Of a stretch of 64,000 nt of DNA, positions 23,569 through 34,040 are shown piece after piece. The position numbers were made by a program, and so were the translations under genes. The stretch comes from Congeria kusceri (lineage: Eukaryota; Mollusca; Bivalvia; Myida; Dreissenidae), in the NCBI GenBank assembly GCA_027627225.1, contig CM051027.1, positions 42,841,618 through 42,905,617 on the forward strand, given 5' to 3'. Position 1 is the stretch's first letter; every line of letters starts with the position of its first letter. The notes below the pieces were generated by a model that did not search any database, was not told the DNA's origin, and saw nothing but the letters and a program-made list of their open reading frames with translations.

Positions 23569-24192
23569 GTGAGTTAATTTATTATATAATTTATAATAAT
23601 TGGTAAAACTGTAATGTAGAAAGAAGTTCCAATGATAGGTATATATGTTAATAAATATCCTTGCCTTATAACTCTAAAATTGCGATGTATCTTGATTCGC
23701 ATGCATATCATAGACATTATATTGCCAGACCTGGTCTCACGTAAAATATCTAATATTTTGGTTTCTAAAATCAAAATTAATGTTAACACTATTGTAGCAT
23801 TTTCTCTGTAAACTTTTGTAAGGTATGGTTTAAACAAAAATTGGTTGGTGTTCTGCAAAATGAGGTTGGTGTAAAACGCTTGCGAATCAGGATACAACTA
23901 ACTTATCAAATTTGGTACTGGTATATGTCTTCGTATTATTACGAAATGCTAAACATTTCAATTCCCAACACAAACAGCCGTTTAAATATGAATGTCTATA
24001 TAGGAGTATTTTGCAAACTGACATGGCTGCTGTTGTTTTTTTAACTTAAAATTGTAGACCTGACGTTTAGTATAAATAACAATTAAGCACTTATAGTTTT
24101 ACAAAACAAAATTGTGTATTAAGTTCACTTAATGTACATGTACAGCAGCCGCAGGAAATTTCGGCTGAAATATATGTTGTTTTTTCTTTCAG

Positions 24193-24286
24193 AAGCAGTC
24201 AAATAAATTTTTCCCCTACAAGTCGAGGAATGCTACAATTAATGGCGCTAGAAGGAAAGAAATGGAGTTTGAAGTACATGTATTAA
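24193..24286 (+). CDS. Possible terminal exon of the same unrecognised nested gene (exon b)
   Basis: A strong pyrimidine tract and acceptor (TTTTTTCTTTCAG) precede 24193. The first base completes the Arg codon opened by exon a, then the frame reads SSQINFSPTSRGMLQLMALE and GKKWSLKYMY followed by a TAA stop at 24284-24286. No polyadenylation signal was assigned. Function unknown; see exon a. Confidence 0.35.
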
Positions 24287-24805
24287 ATTGATGACTATAT
24301 TGTTGTCACCTACCGAGATAAATTAAGGGCAAAAGTAACATGAAAAAATACAACAGTGCAAGAACAACAGTGCGGGCTTTCCAGAGATGAAAGGAAGTTG
24401 AGTCAATTCGTGATAATCACATATTGCATGTAGTGTTGTGACAGACTGTGTGAACTCGGGATTAAAAAATAATACTCTAGCTGTGCTATTTTGACCGTAT
24501 TTCTAATGATAATGCTTCCAGGAATTACTTGAATTAATTTACCGAAGAATGTGACTGCAAAAGAGAAAGGAAACAAAGAACCTTGTAACAATACAACATG
24601 TATTGAGAAGCTTCCACACCAGTAGATTTGCAAAATAGTAGTGATCATTCTGATTGTTATGGGTAAACATTTCTGAGATATCTAGATAATGTCCATTTGC
24701 TTTCGCCAACTGAAGATAAAACCAGTTCTTTGAATGTGGTCAAAATTTTCAATATTTGAAGAAATTTGCTTCTGTATCAATGGACATGACATTGTTTGAT
24801 TTCTA
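24287..24805. other. Intron 2, nothing recognised
   Basis: No repeat family or gene supported. Confidence 0.4.
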
Positions 24806-25429
24806 GCTCGACTATTCAAAGACTAGGTGAGCTTTCCTACTAACCCCGGCGTCGGCGTCCGCGTCTGAATTTGGTGAAAGTTTTTATGCCAAAGTTTTAA
24901 ACTGCAAAACTACAAGTTATTCACTTGAAACTTGGAATATACCTATGCCATCAACTCCAGTGTCATGGGCAACATTCTGAATAACCGTTTTGTATTTTGA
25001 CAGAGTTATGCCCCCTTTTTTGCATAGAGTTTCTGGTTGAAGTTTATATTCAGAAGTCTTATAGCTTGAAACTAATTAAGGTTTTCACTTGAAACTTCGG
25101 ATGCACTTTTGCATTCGACTCTAACATCAAGAGCTATTTACCCCATAACTCAGGTTTGTATTTTGCAAGAGTTATGCCCTTTTTCACATATATTTTCAGA
25201 ATAATTTTTTTTTCAATGTCTAGTAACTTCCAAACTTTATAGGTTCAACAATCCCCAATAAACTACATAAGGTTTTCACTTGAAACTTGGAATAATTTGA
25301 TGAAATAATTGCCCCACTATAAACTCAATTTGTATTTCAACAAATGTATGGCCCTTCCACTTTCCAAAATATGTACAAACTGAAATACTTCGAATAGTCG
25401 AGCGCGCTGTCCTATGACAGCTCTTGTTT
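24806..25429 (+). repeat. Dispersed hairpin-ended repeat with internal tandem units (copy 2)
   Basis: Starts TAGCTCGACTATTCAAAGAC with GGCGTCGGCGTC close behind, and ends CGAATAGTCGAGCGCGCTGT, then the hairpin CTGTCCTATGACAG and CTCTTGTTTA. TCGACTATTC and GAATAGTCGA near the two ends are inverted copies. Internal units share TTxTCACTTGAAACTTxG and AGAGTTATGCCC. The same family as 1354-2108, better preserved. Non-coding, presumably non-autonomous. Confidence 0.8.
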
Positions 25430-25594
25430 ATATATTAGTCGGTGTAATTTACAATACCAGAATAATTTGTAAATGCATTACAGTTATAAGTTGTTCCTGT
25501 GGATAAATAAATACCAAATGAACAGAACTGGTTACTGCTCTAAATATGATATTGAAAAAACTATTTCAGCAGCTGCCTGTATAACTTCCTGCTA

Positions 25595-25840
25595 AGGCCA
25601 AAAAAAATATGTGTGTTTCGGGCAACGGTCTCCAAAAAGTTAGGAAGGGTTGGCATTGAGCTGTTTTTTTTAATTGGTTTTTTTTAAAGACACATTTTGG
25701 TCAAAAAACATTGAAAACAAACTAAAATCTGCCGAATACGGCTTTCATGGAAAACAACTGTCGCTAAAAACTTTAGGGTCGGGATTTTTTCGTTAGGTAG
25801 GGTCGGGTTGCCCGAAACACATAATTTCTTTCTTTCGGTC
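25595..25840. mobile_element. MITE with TGTGTTTCGGGCAAC terminal inverted repeats
   Basis: Left end AAAAAATATGTGTGTTTCGG-GCAAC and right end GTTGCCCGAAACACATAATT are inverted copies. The interior includes T-runs and a GGGTCGGG motif repeated near the right end. No transposase is present and no target duplication is clear. Confidence 0.7.
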
Positions 25841-25969
25841 TAACGTTTTTAAACGCTGGTGTAGTACTAACAAGAATTGACATTTCGGTGTTCAGCTTGG
25901 CTTTTTCTCATAATAACAGGAATGGGTACTGACTTTTAACTGTTATTATTGTTGTTGTGTTTTAATTAA

Positions 25970-26466
25970 AGGGACCTGTTCACAGATTGACGAATTTACA
26001 ATTTTCAATTTTTTGTTACTGATTCCAAAAATAAATGGACAGTGTATACACGGGAGCAAAATAACATTACGGACCAAGAAATATACTGCACTAAACCGTT
26101 TCGTTTATTACTAATCATCAGTTGAAATTGATAAAATTATAAAGCATTTGTAACGCTAAACGATGGAATAATTTGGAGTGTTTCTGTTGTTTTCGTTGAA
26201 ACTGTTGACATCATGATCACGTGGAACACTTACATAAAGTAAATAATTCAGGGTGAAATGCAGGAGTCGGAATGGCCGAGTGATTAAGGCGATAGCCTTT
26301 TTTCTACGCAGGTCCCGGGCTCGAACCCCGGTGGGACTTTTTACTTTTTTTCTAAATACTTTTCTTGTTGTTATGCTTGAGATTTTAGCTCCGATGCTTA
26401 AATTTGTCAAGGTAATACATTTAATGGCATACTTCAAAAAATGCGAAAATCTGTTAACAAGTTCCT
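25970..26466 (+). mobile_element. 497-bp TTAA-flanked MITE carrying a tRNA-like sequence
   Basis: TTAA stands at 25966-25969 and 26467-26470. The ends inside it are inverted repeats: AGGGACCTGTTCACAGATT on the left and, read from the right, AGGAACTTGTTAACAGATTT. TTAA duplication with such ends is known for piggyBac and Kolobok DNA transposons; which applies here is not resolved. It contains a tRNA-like segment at 26265-26338. The element at 38743-39255 has the same plan, size and TTAA ends. Confidence 0.8.
26265..26338 (+). tRNA. Degenerate tRNA-Ser/Leu-like sequence inside a MITE (pseudo-tRNA)
   Basis: An A-box TGGCCGAGTGATTAAGGC (26273-26290) and B-box GGGCTCGAACCCC are intact, with a perfect 5-bp T stem (CCGGG/CCCGG) and a D stem GCC/GGC. 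The D-arm wording is typical of serine/leucine tRNAs. The anticodon stem pairs only over three bases around a T-rich loop, the long variable arm is missing, and the acceptor stem has mismatches. It is probably not a working tRNA, but it could still bind TFIIIC and act as a pol III promoter. Confidence 0.6.
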
Positions 26467-26470
26467 TTAA

Positions 26471-27330
26471 AACTTCAGGGAATACCAGCTGGATCTAGAC
26501 AATTTTGTTTGCCAGATTAATTGTTGACACAAATACTTTTTTTAATGTTTTAAAACCGGATTTAGTTATGTTTATAAGCAAACTTAAAAGTAATGTTCAC
26601 TTGCTGATAATATTTACAAGGCAATGCTCTGTAGATAACTTACTATGCACACTTTCATGTTGATTTTAACATTATATTAGATACATTAACACATAATTAT
26701 TTGTTTTTAGTAATTTGCCATTACTTAAGTTTTGTATTAAATTCTATCTTTATTTTAATGCGCACCCTTTTTAATCACACATGAGGACATAGATATAATA
26801 ATTACAAGTATATTATGCAAGGTACATAAGACATACATGTAGATCTCGATATGCTTATTTCAACATCTGTCTCACATAATGCATTTTGTGATCTTGTACT
26901 ATTATTAAAATATTCTGTTTTGTCAAGTTTATGGATTAGGATAAATAGCTTGTTTGAAAACATGAAGTTGAGTGTTTTATTATCAATACATTCATAACTA
27001 ACACCAACTTAAAGCTTTGATGATATGGTCCAAATTATACTCCAAATAATATGTCATTTGTTAAGTGTTGGTTGTTGTAAAGCTGTATCTGACAGACATG
27101 TGATTGTCAATAAGAATACATTGTTAGCAGAACTACAGACTGGAAAGCTCATTGTGGCTATTAACAGCCTATAGTTATATTGTCCTGTCCTTGAAGTGTG
27201 ACAACCATAGAATGTTACATACAGCTTAGCAACAACTACCTCTGTATAAGTGGCAAATTAAGAAGAGAATCATGTTTGGACTTTTTCAGTAAAGCTTGTA
27301 TTCAGGTTATCCCTTCAGGACCAATCTGTG
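26471..27330. other. Intron 2, nothing recognised
   Basis: AT-rich, no supported gene or repeat family. Confidence 0.4.
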
Positions 27331-27870
27331 TTGCAACCAGTATGGGACCCATGCAAATCCCGGTTTTATTTTCTGCGGTTGGGCCCATGTGGGTCTCCCA
27401 TCAAGGTCCCATTTGTGTTTGCCCATAATGGTCCCATGTTGAGACCACATGGGTCCCATGTTAGACCCCTATTGTCACCCATATGGGACCCAAGTAAATC
27501 CCGGTTGCACTTTCTGGGGTGGGGCCCATGTGGGTCTACCATCAAGGTCCCATCTGTGTTTGCCCATAATGGTCCCATGTTGAGACCACATGGGTCCCAT
27601 GGTAGACCCATATTATAACCCATATGGGACCACGTAAATCCCGGCTTGCACTTTCTGGGGTGGGGCACCTGTGGGTCTCCCATCAAGGTCCCATCTGTGT
27701 TTGCCCATAATGGTCCCATGTTGATACCACATGGGTCCCATGGTGGACCCATATTGTAACCCATATGAGACCCACGTAAATCCCGGTTGCACTTTCTGGG
27801 GTGGGTCCCATACCGGTACCCCGCATGGGGCCCATATGTAAACCCTCAAGGGTCCCATATGGCTTCTATC
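27331..27870. repeat. 141-bp tandem repeat with CCCATATGGG cores
   Basis: About three and a half regular units: GTAAATCCCGG occurs near 27354, 27494, 27636 and 27777 (spacing 140-142 bp). Each unit carries CACTTTCTGGGGTGGG, ATCAAGGTCCCATxTGTGTT, TGCCCATAATGGTCCCATGT and a CCATATGGGACC core. It is a more regular relative of the array at 21.7 kb. Open frames on both strands are artefacts. Confidence 0.9.
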
Positions 27871-27899
27871 TGGGCTTGCTTGCTGAGAAGGCCCAAAGG

Positions 27900-28745
27900 T
27901 TTCTCATTTAGTATGTAAAATACTAAAGAGGTCCACTACACATATTGTTTAAAATATGCCCCTGGGGTAAAATTAGCCACGCCCTGGGGATCTCATGGTT
28001 TAAATAGACTTATATGGCAAGTGGGCTTAAAAAATTTCTCCTCTGATACCGCAAGGACAAGAGGTTTCATATCCGGCATTAAACATTGTATAGTGTACAT
28101 CTACAAAGATTGTTCAAATGGTTCTTGAAGACATATACGGCAAGTGGACTTTAAACAACTACTCATCTGAAACCGCAAGGCCAGAGGTTTTGTAGTTGAT
28201 ATGCAAAATTGTAAAGTGGTCCTCTACAAAGAATGTTCAAAATATGCTCCTGGAGTAAAAAGTGGCCACGCCCAGGAGGTCACTTGGTTTATAGAGTATT
28301 AAATAGCAAAATGATTATAAAATTTTCTCCTCTGAAACCTCAAGGCTCATTTAACATCGTACACTAGTTTTCAAAGTATACCCCTGGGGTAAAATTGGCC
28401 ACGTCCTGGTGTCATATGGTTTTAATAAACTTATATGGCAAGTGGACTTGACAAATCTTCCCCTCTGAAACCGCAATGTCAAGATTATTCGTAATTGGTA
28501 TGTAACGTTGTATAATTGTCCTCTACAAAGATATTTCAAATTATGCCCTTGTGGAAAAAAAAATAGCCACGCTCTGTGGGGTCATATGGTTTCAATAGAC
28601 ATATGGCAAGTGAGCTTTGAAAATCTTTTGCTGTGAAACTGCAAGGCCCTAATGTTTCATACTTGACATGAAATATTGTATAGTGGGCATCTACAAAGAT
28701 TGTTCAAATTATGCCCCTGGGGTATAACGAAGCCACGCAATTTCG
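27900..28745 (+). repeat. Tandem-unit dispersed repeat, about six units of 130-170 bp
   Basis: Units share CCTCTACAAAGATTGTTCAA, ATGCCCCTGGGGTAAAA, GGCCACGCCCTGG, TATGGCAAGTGGACTT and CTGAAACCGCAAGGCC in a fixed order. It is the same unit as 20433-20986, so the CCCATATGGG arrays and the LINE lie inside what was once one larger tandem-unit region. Confidence 0.8.
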
Positions 28746-28912
28746 GAAGAATAGTGTTAATGCTGCTGTTCTGAAAATTAATGGCGACAGCTGCGCAGAG
28801 GTCATGTCATGTTGCCGGTTTGTTCCACAGAGTGGGGTGGATTGACATTTAGCCTTCCTAGATTAAAATTCGCTTCAAGACGTTCGCCACAATTTCTGTC
28901 ACTTTTTTTCCG

Positions 28913-30237
28913 ACAGATTTTTTTTTTAAATTGCAGTAACATGCGTCAATGTATCCTAAAACTAAAAGAGTCATACAAAATATGGGTCACCGGCCTTGTT
29001 CCGGAAATATTGGGTTTTGAATACGCTACCTGTGGAAGCCCTTTTTTCAGTTTGTGTGACTAGCAATGTGGAATTATATAAAGCGTTAACATTCAAACAA
29101 AGATGGAGATTTTTAAATGAATCTTTTTTTTTTTTTGTTTCGTTCGGCAAATACAAGTGCAGTTTAATGATAAAACGCGCTTTATCTACAGTTACCATTT
29201 AAACAATGACTTTTAATGGACGCTTAACCAGGTTAATTATGCATTTAATATGCCTGTGAAAACATCAATAAATAATCAAATATACGAATATCTTTGGTCT
29301 AAACGACAGATTTTGTTTTAAAAAAAACACCATATACATGCGTTATTGTATACTGAAACTAAAACAGTCTTAAAAAATGGGGGTCACAGGCTTTGTTCCG
29401 GAAATTGGATTTTGAATACGGTACCTGTCGGAGCCCTTTTTCAGTTTGGATTTTAATCAATGTTTTAAGAATATAGGAGATTTTTTTTTCAAACGAGGTT
29501 ATGGTTCTTTCATCTGATATGTTTAACATGTTTTTTGGCAATTCATTTACTGTTAAAATGATGAATTTGATAAAATGATGAATTTAAGTTGGTCAAATGG
29601 GTACTAAATTTCTGAAACGTCATTTTTATCAAATGCATCAATATATTTGGTTCCAAGCGACATATTTTCTTAAAATTTCGCACATACATACATCAATGTA
29701 TACTTACACCAAAACATTAATAAAAAGCATGAGTCACCAAGCAAGTTTGCGAAATATTGGACTTTTAATAGGGTACCTATGTAGCATTTATCATGATTCA
29801 TTTTAACATCGTGTATGTAAACAACGCATCGATTGCCAAACTAGAATGGAGATATTTAATAGATCTTTTCTGAACTGATTGTTTTGGAAATACATTGTAT
29901 AAGTGTGTTTCTGATTATTATATATGCTCTATGAACTTTTACTATTGAAACAATTTATTTGAATGGTCATTAGAAATGGTCAAATACGAGAATGTACCGA
30001 CAATACCTGTCGAAACATCAAAATACACATGTATGAAAATAATAAGTTCCAAACCTCAGATTTTCTTCAAATCTAGCTTAGACATGTGTCAATGTATACC
30101 AAAACTAAAACAGTCATAAAAAATATGGGCCACCGTGCTTGTTTGGGAAATAGTGGACTCTGAACATGTTAGCTGGTGAACCTTTTTATCATTCACGCAA
30201 TGTCTTCAAAGAGTAACTTTGAAAAAGATGTTTAAGC
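28913..30237. repeat. Tandem array, four units of about 350-395 bp
   Basis: Units begin near a GACAGATTTTxTTxAAAT block and carry ATGCGTCAATGTAT, CAAAACTAAAACAGTCATA-like, ATATGGGTCACCGG and TTGTTCCGGAAAT blocks. The GGGTCACC landmark falls at about 28984, 29380, 29730 and 30125. A single related copy sits at 3570-3960. No protein is encoded. The hAT element begins immediately to the right. Confidence 0.8.
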
Positions 30238-30503
30238 CAGGGGTTTACTTAAGCGGACGCCCGCTTGCCCGTGCCGGGTTAAAATCGCCGCGGGCAAATG
30301 ATTTTCCAAAGGAGCTAGCCCGCCGGGCAAGTCAATTATCGTAGTGACATCTTTCCGATTTTTTCTTTTGCGATTATTTTATTTTCTTAGAGCTAATATC
30401 GATGTCTCACAGCTTTACGTAAAACTGATTGTGATTGGTCGTTTGCGTGGTAAAAGCCAATCAAACCGCTCGGAACAGGTTTTATTCGGCAGTTTCTCCA
30501 AAA

Positions 30504-30844
30504 TGGAGGACGGCAACAGTCCGAAGTCATCTTCAAAAGTGTTTCCTGTTTTTAATACAGTAAATCATTCAAACAAGCAAAATCAATCAAAGAAACAGTC
30601 ATTCGAAAACGAATGAAAACGAAAGTATGAAAAAGAAACAAGAAAACGCATTTTCCAGACCTCGTGGTTAAATGAATTTCAGTGGCTCGAATACGAGAAC
30701 GAATGCATGCGGTGCAAGGTGTGTCGAAAATTTGAAAGTGTAGGAAGCTTTGTAACAGGATCAAACTTCTTTAGAAAAGATTCGATTAAGGCCCACGAGG
30801 ACTCTCAATCCCATTTTGATGAATGTAAGAAAGGAACAGGCTAA
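30504..30844 (+). pseudogene. hAT transposase N-terminal zinc-finger fragment (broken)
   Basis: An ATG at 30504 opens MEDGNSPKSSSKVFPVF with a Lys/Ser-rich tail ending in a stop at 30616. From there another frame reads RKRIFQTSWLNEFQWLEYEN, then ECMRCKVCRKFESVGSFVTG, SNFFRKDSIKAHEDSQSHF and a TAA at 30842. The C-x-x-C...H-x5-H spacing with an upstream W...WL-Y is the zinc finger found at the start of hAT-derived proteins of the ZNF862/KIAA1586 type. After the stop the same frame reads LELAKQAYEEFVTILNCDSD into the palindrome. At least one frameshift and one stop make it inactive. Confidence 0.7.
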
Positions 30845-30864
30845 GAATATGAAGATCGTTTGGA

Positions 30865-30974
30865 GCTTGCAAAGCAGGCATATGAAGAGTTTGTCACTAT
30901 ATTAAACTGTGACAGTGACTAATCTGTCACAGTTTAAAATAGTGACAAACTCTTCATAGGCCTGCTTTGCAAGC
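30865..30974. repeat. 110-bp near-perfect palindrome inside the hAT element
   Basis: Arms 30865-30915 and 30924-30974 (51 bases each) are inverted copies with about two differences, separated by the 8-base spacer TGACTAAT. The left arm is transposase-like coding sequence and the right arm is its inverted copy, so it arose by inverted duplication with deletion of the rest of the transposase. Confidence 0.9.
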
Positions 30975-31439
30975 AGGGCTCCCCCTGGCTCAAAATTTTC
31001 TTTAGCAAAATTGACCTATGTCTAAAATCATTTTGGGTTTTTCATGGGGTTTTATAAAGAAAAACTTGTAGCCAAATAGCAATTTCTTTAGTCGAATGTT
31101 AAAAAAATTGTTTCAGTTTGTATCCTTTAGCTAATTTGGAGATTGGCAGAGTGACCCATGATCTGTTGATGACCATGACATATGATATCTTGATATGATC
31201 ACCAGAAAATAAAACACTTGTGAATTGTTTATGTTTATAGATTTTATTTCTGTTGATAGCTTTTATTCATAATAAAAGTCATTAAGTTTCATACATGTTT
31301 GCTAATAACACATTTGTATGCTTTAAGTATCAAAAACATTGACTTAAAGATGGGGCAACTTTTTTCACTGGGGGCAAGTAGATGTTCAAGGTAACTTGCC
31401 CCCTGGGCAAGTGAAGGTCCAATCCTTAGGTAAACCCCT

Positions 31440-31930
31440 TTTTAAGCACCAAAATGTCTTAATTTAGAATTGTGAAATGAAATATTGTCATGTTTAGTTG
31501 GAAAGTGGCGGTTGAGTTAAATGGCACACTAACCAAACAAACATAATATATTAATGTAATATTAAATTTGAGTCCTGTACATGCAGTGAACTTTGTGCAA
31601 CAATCAAGATTTTCATGCAGAACATTTGAGTTTATCCAATCTTAAAAATGTACAGTAGATCTAAATCTGAATATGGCAAAGGGTAACCATAGGAAAAAGT
31701 ATGCTGAATTATTTTAAAATCTGGTTAGTGGTTTCTAACAAGATTTTCAAAATTGTCTATATAGCCGTATCCGGAAAACTGCCCTTCTTTTCTTACAGCC
31801 ATGTTTTGAACAAATCTAAATGACTTAAAGAAAGTTGGTAGATCCTATGAACATTTAAGTGAAATTATTTTGACATCTGGTCAGCGGTTTTGAAGAAGAT
31901 TTTCAAAGTTTTCTATATGGACATAATTAT
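31440..31930. other. Intron 2, decayed repeat-like text
   Basis: Contains phrases such as GTCAGCGGTTTTGAAGAAGA and TTTTCTATATGGACATA at 31730-31930 that resemble the tandem-unit repeat beginning at 31931. No gene. Confidence 0.4.
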
Positions 31931-32706
31931 ATAGACAAGAGGGCCAAAATGTCCCTGGGTCGCTCACATGAGTTTAGTGAATCATAATGGCTAATTTCTG
32001 TGGTTATATAATATTTTCCAAGTTTTCAATAGACCCAGAAAAGAAAAAACTATTCTGTCCCCTGGCAGCCATGTTGTTGTTTTTTTAATCATAATAAATT
32101 GAAAGACTTTGGTAGAGGGGCACCCAAAGAACATTTCTGTGAAGTTACTTCCAAATCCAACGGGTGGTTTCTGAAAATAAGATTTTTGAAGTTTTTAATA
32201 TAGGCATATAAGAAAAAAGTGCCTCCTGGAGCCATGTTTGTTTAAGATTTCAAACTAATTTTTGAGGTATTTTAAAGTATTTGTGCCAACCAATGAACAT
32301 TTCTGTGATTTTTTTTTAAATAAAACCAATGGTTACTAACAAGAAGACTTTTAAAGTTTTCAGTATAGCCATATAAGGAAAAGGTCCCATCCCCTGGCGG
32401 CGAAACTAATTTTAAGTACATATATTTGGGTAAAGGGCCACCTATGAAACATTTCTGTGAAATTATTTTAAAATCCAACCAGTGGTTACTGACAATGAGA
32501 TTTGTAAAGTTTTCCATATAGACATTTTCCCGTCCCCTGGCGGACATGTTTTTTAACGAATCAAAATAATTCAAAGTATTTTGGTAGAGAACCACCCAAG
32601 GAACATTCATACCAAGTTTGGTTAATTTCCACCAAGCGGTTTCAGAGGAGCCGAATTTTTAAGTAAATTGTTGACGACGACGACCGACGACGTGCTTAGG
32701 TGAGCT
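31931..32706 (+). repeat. Hairpin-ended dispersed repeat (GAGGGCC...GGCCCTC type)
   Basis: Starts ACAAGAGGGCCAAAATGTCC-CTGGGTCGCTCAC and ends GACGACGTGCTTAGGTGAGC-TAAAA. Four internal units of about 150-160 bp share GAACATTTCTGTGAAxTTA, CCAxCxAGTGGTTxCTGAC, AAGTTTTCxATATAGCCATA and CCCCTGGCGGCCATGTT. In the opposite orientation the same family makes up 46849-49498 and 62430-63730. No coding capacity. Confidence 0.8.
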
Positions 32707-33600
32707 AAAACTCGACCGGAGTTGTCGTCAAAACGTAAGAAAAGGAGTTGAAATTGGGTAAGCAGGTATTTAGTATAGGGCTGGAAGTAATACTTTTTAA
32801 ACGTTTTTATACTTCAGATAAAATACAAATGGAGTTTTCTATGTAAATAGGATAACATCTAATAGAGGTTTAAGTAATATTATAATATTAGGTTTAGGAA
32901 AAACCCCATATGTTACGTAGACGCTTTGGTTGGGATAATATTAAAAATAGGCGTTCATATCAGTTACCATGTAACTAGTATATTTGTGCTTTATTCGCAT
33001 GTGGAACAATAACGAAAATTATAATCGGTTACAATTAGTAGTTAATATAATGAATGGCGGTACATTCCTTAGATAACCCACCTGTATGTTGTCAAACATA
33101 ATTGTTATACCCGTATTAGCTCATCGTAGACTAAAATGGTCACATTCAAGTAGAACCTTTTGCGGAAATCACTAGTTTTACAATATATGCAATTTATTGC
33201 GTGACATGATTACGCAAGTAAACTTTTGAGATGTCCGTGACAATGTGTTTGTCGACAGAAGATAAGCGGACTTTATTGCAAACACGCTTAGCACGTTAAG
33301 ATGCATGTATGTGTTTAGTGTATAGACCGACTGTATAACTTACTTGGTGTGTCGGTTTTTACGGGGCCCATACACTTACAATATTTTGTTTCTTTTGTGT
33401 TTTAATGCTGGTCTGGAAAGATAGTTACATGTTTTTGTACATGGCATTAAAGGACATAAACAAGAAAATAAAACTATAATGAGAACAATTAGCATTTGAA
33501 ATAAGGAAATACTTTGCCATTCAATATTGTTTAAATCATTGTATTAAAATTCAAGTGACTTTCTCAGGAAGCAGGGGTAAAAAAACAAACATTTCAGGTT
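32707..33600. other. Intron 2, nothing recognised
   Basis: No gene or repeat family supported. Confidence 0.4.
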
Positions 33601-33609
33601 ATAACACAG

Positions 33610-33712
33610 ACTTCCCGAAAACCGTCGGTCCGACGGACATGACCGGCAAATTTTGAGTGGGTCCGACATTTATTTACTAAGAATCGGTCCGACCGTCCGA
33701 CAACTTTTTCAA
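33610..33712. repeat. Short palindromic repeat (GTCGGTCCGACGG)
   Basis: ACCGTCGGTCCGACGGACAT is largely self-complementary, and a partial inverted copy (GGTCCGACCGTCCGACAAC) lies about 70 bp away. It looks like the end of a small repeat element whose other boundary was not found. Confidence 0.5.
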
Positions 33713-34040
33713 GACTTATTCCTATAAGTAACTGGATAAACAATACCTAATATCGGAGCAATTGAATACAGCTCCGCTATTTCGTGATCCGCATTTTGTG
33801 AATCGGCCCTACCATGGATCTAATCATGATTTTTTGTTCATGCTCTTTCATGATTATCTTATTTACCCATTAGCCGTAAATAAATATTTCACAGTTCTTT
33901 GCGCTATAAAGTTTTTATATCACGATCAATACGTACACGCTTTCCATGCGAATGACGTGACGTTGTGATTGTCAGCATAATTTTCGCGGGCTTTTTTTTA
34001 GCTAACCACGGGTTTTACATGAACAACATGTGCATACTAA

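Larger units (their letters stand above)
30238..31439 (+). mobile_element. hAT DNA transposon, internally deleted, with 8-bp target duplication
   Basis: Left end CAGGGGTTTACTTAAGC and right end CTTAGGTAAACCCCT are inverted repeats of about 16 bp starting with the CAG typical of hAT. Flanking 8-mers GTTTAAGC (30230-30237) and TTTTAAGC (31440-31447) match at 7 of 8 positions, the right size for hAT. CGCCCGCTTGCCCG and CTTGCCCCCTGGGCAAG form subterminal inverted motifs. Inside is a broken zinc-finger ORF and a 110-bp palindrome; the catalytic domain is absent, so the copy is non-autonomous. Confidence 0.85.

Noticed and set aside
26265..26338. Functional tRNA-Ser gene
   Set aside because: Anticodon stem pairs over only three bases, the variable arm is absent and the acceptor stem is mismatched; it lies inside a MITE.
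27328..27858. Long repeat-protein-like frames in the 141-bp array
   Set aside because: Same reason: 141 is divisible by three, so any stop-free unit gives an open array.
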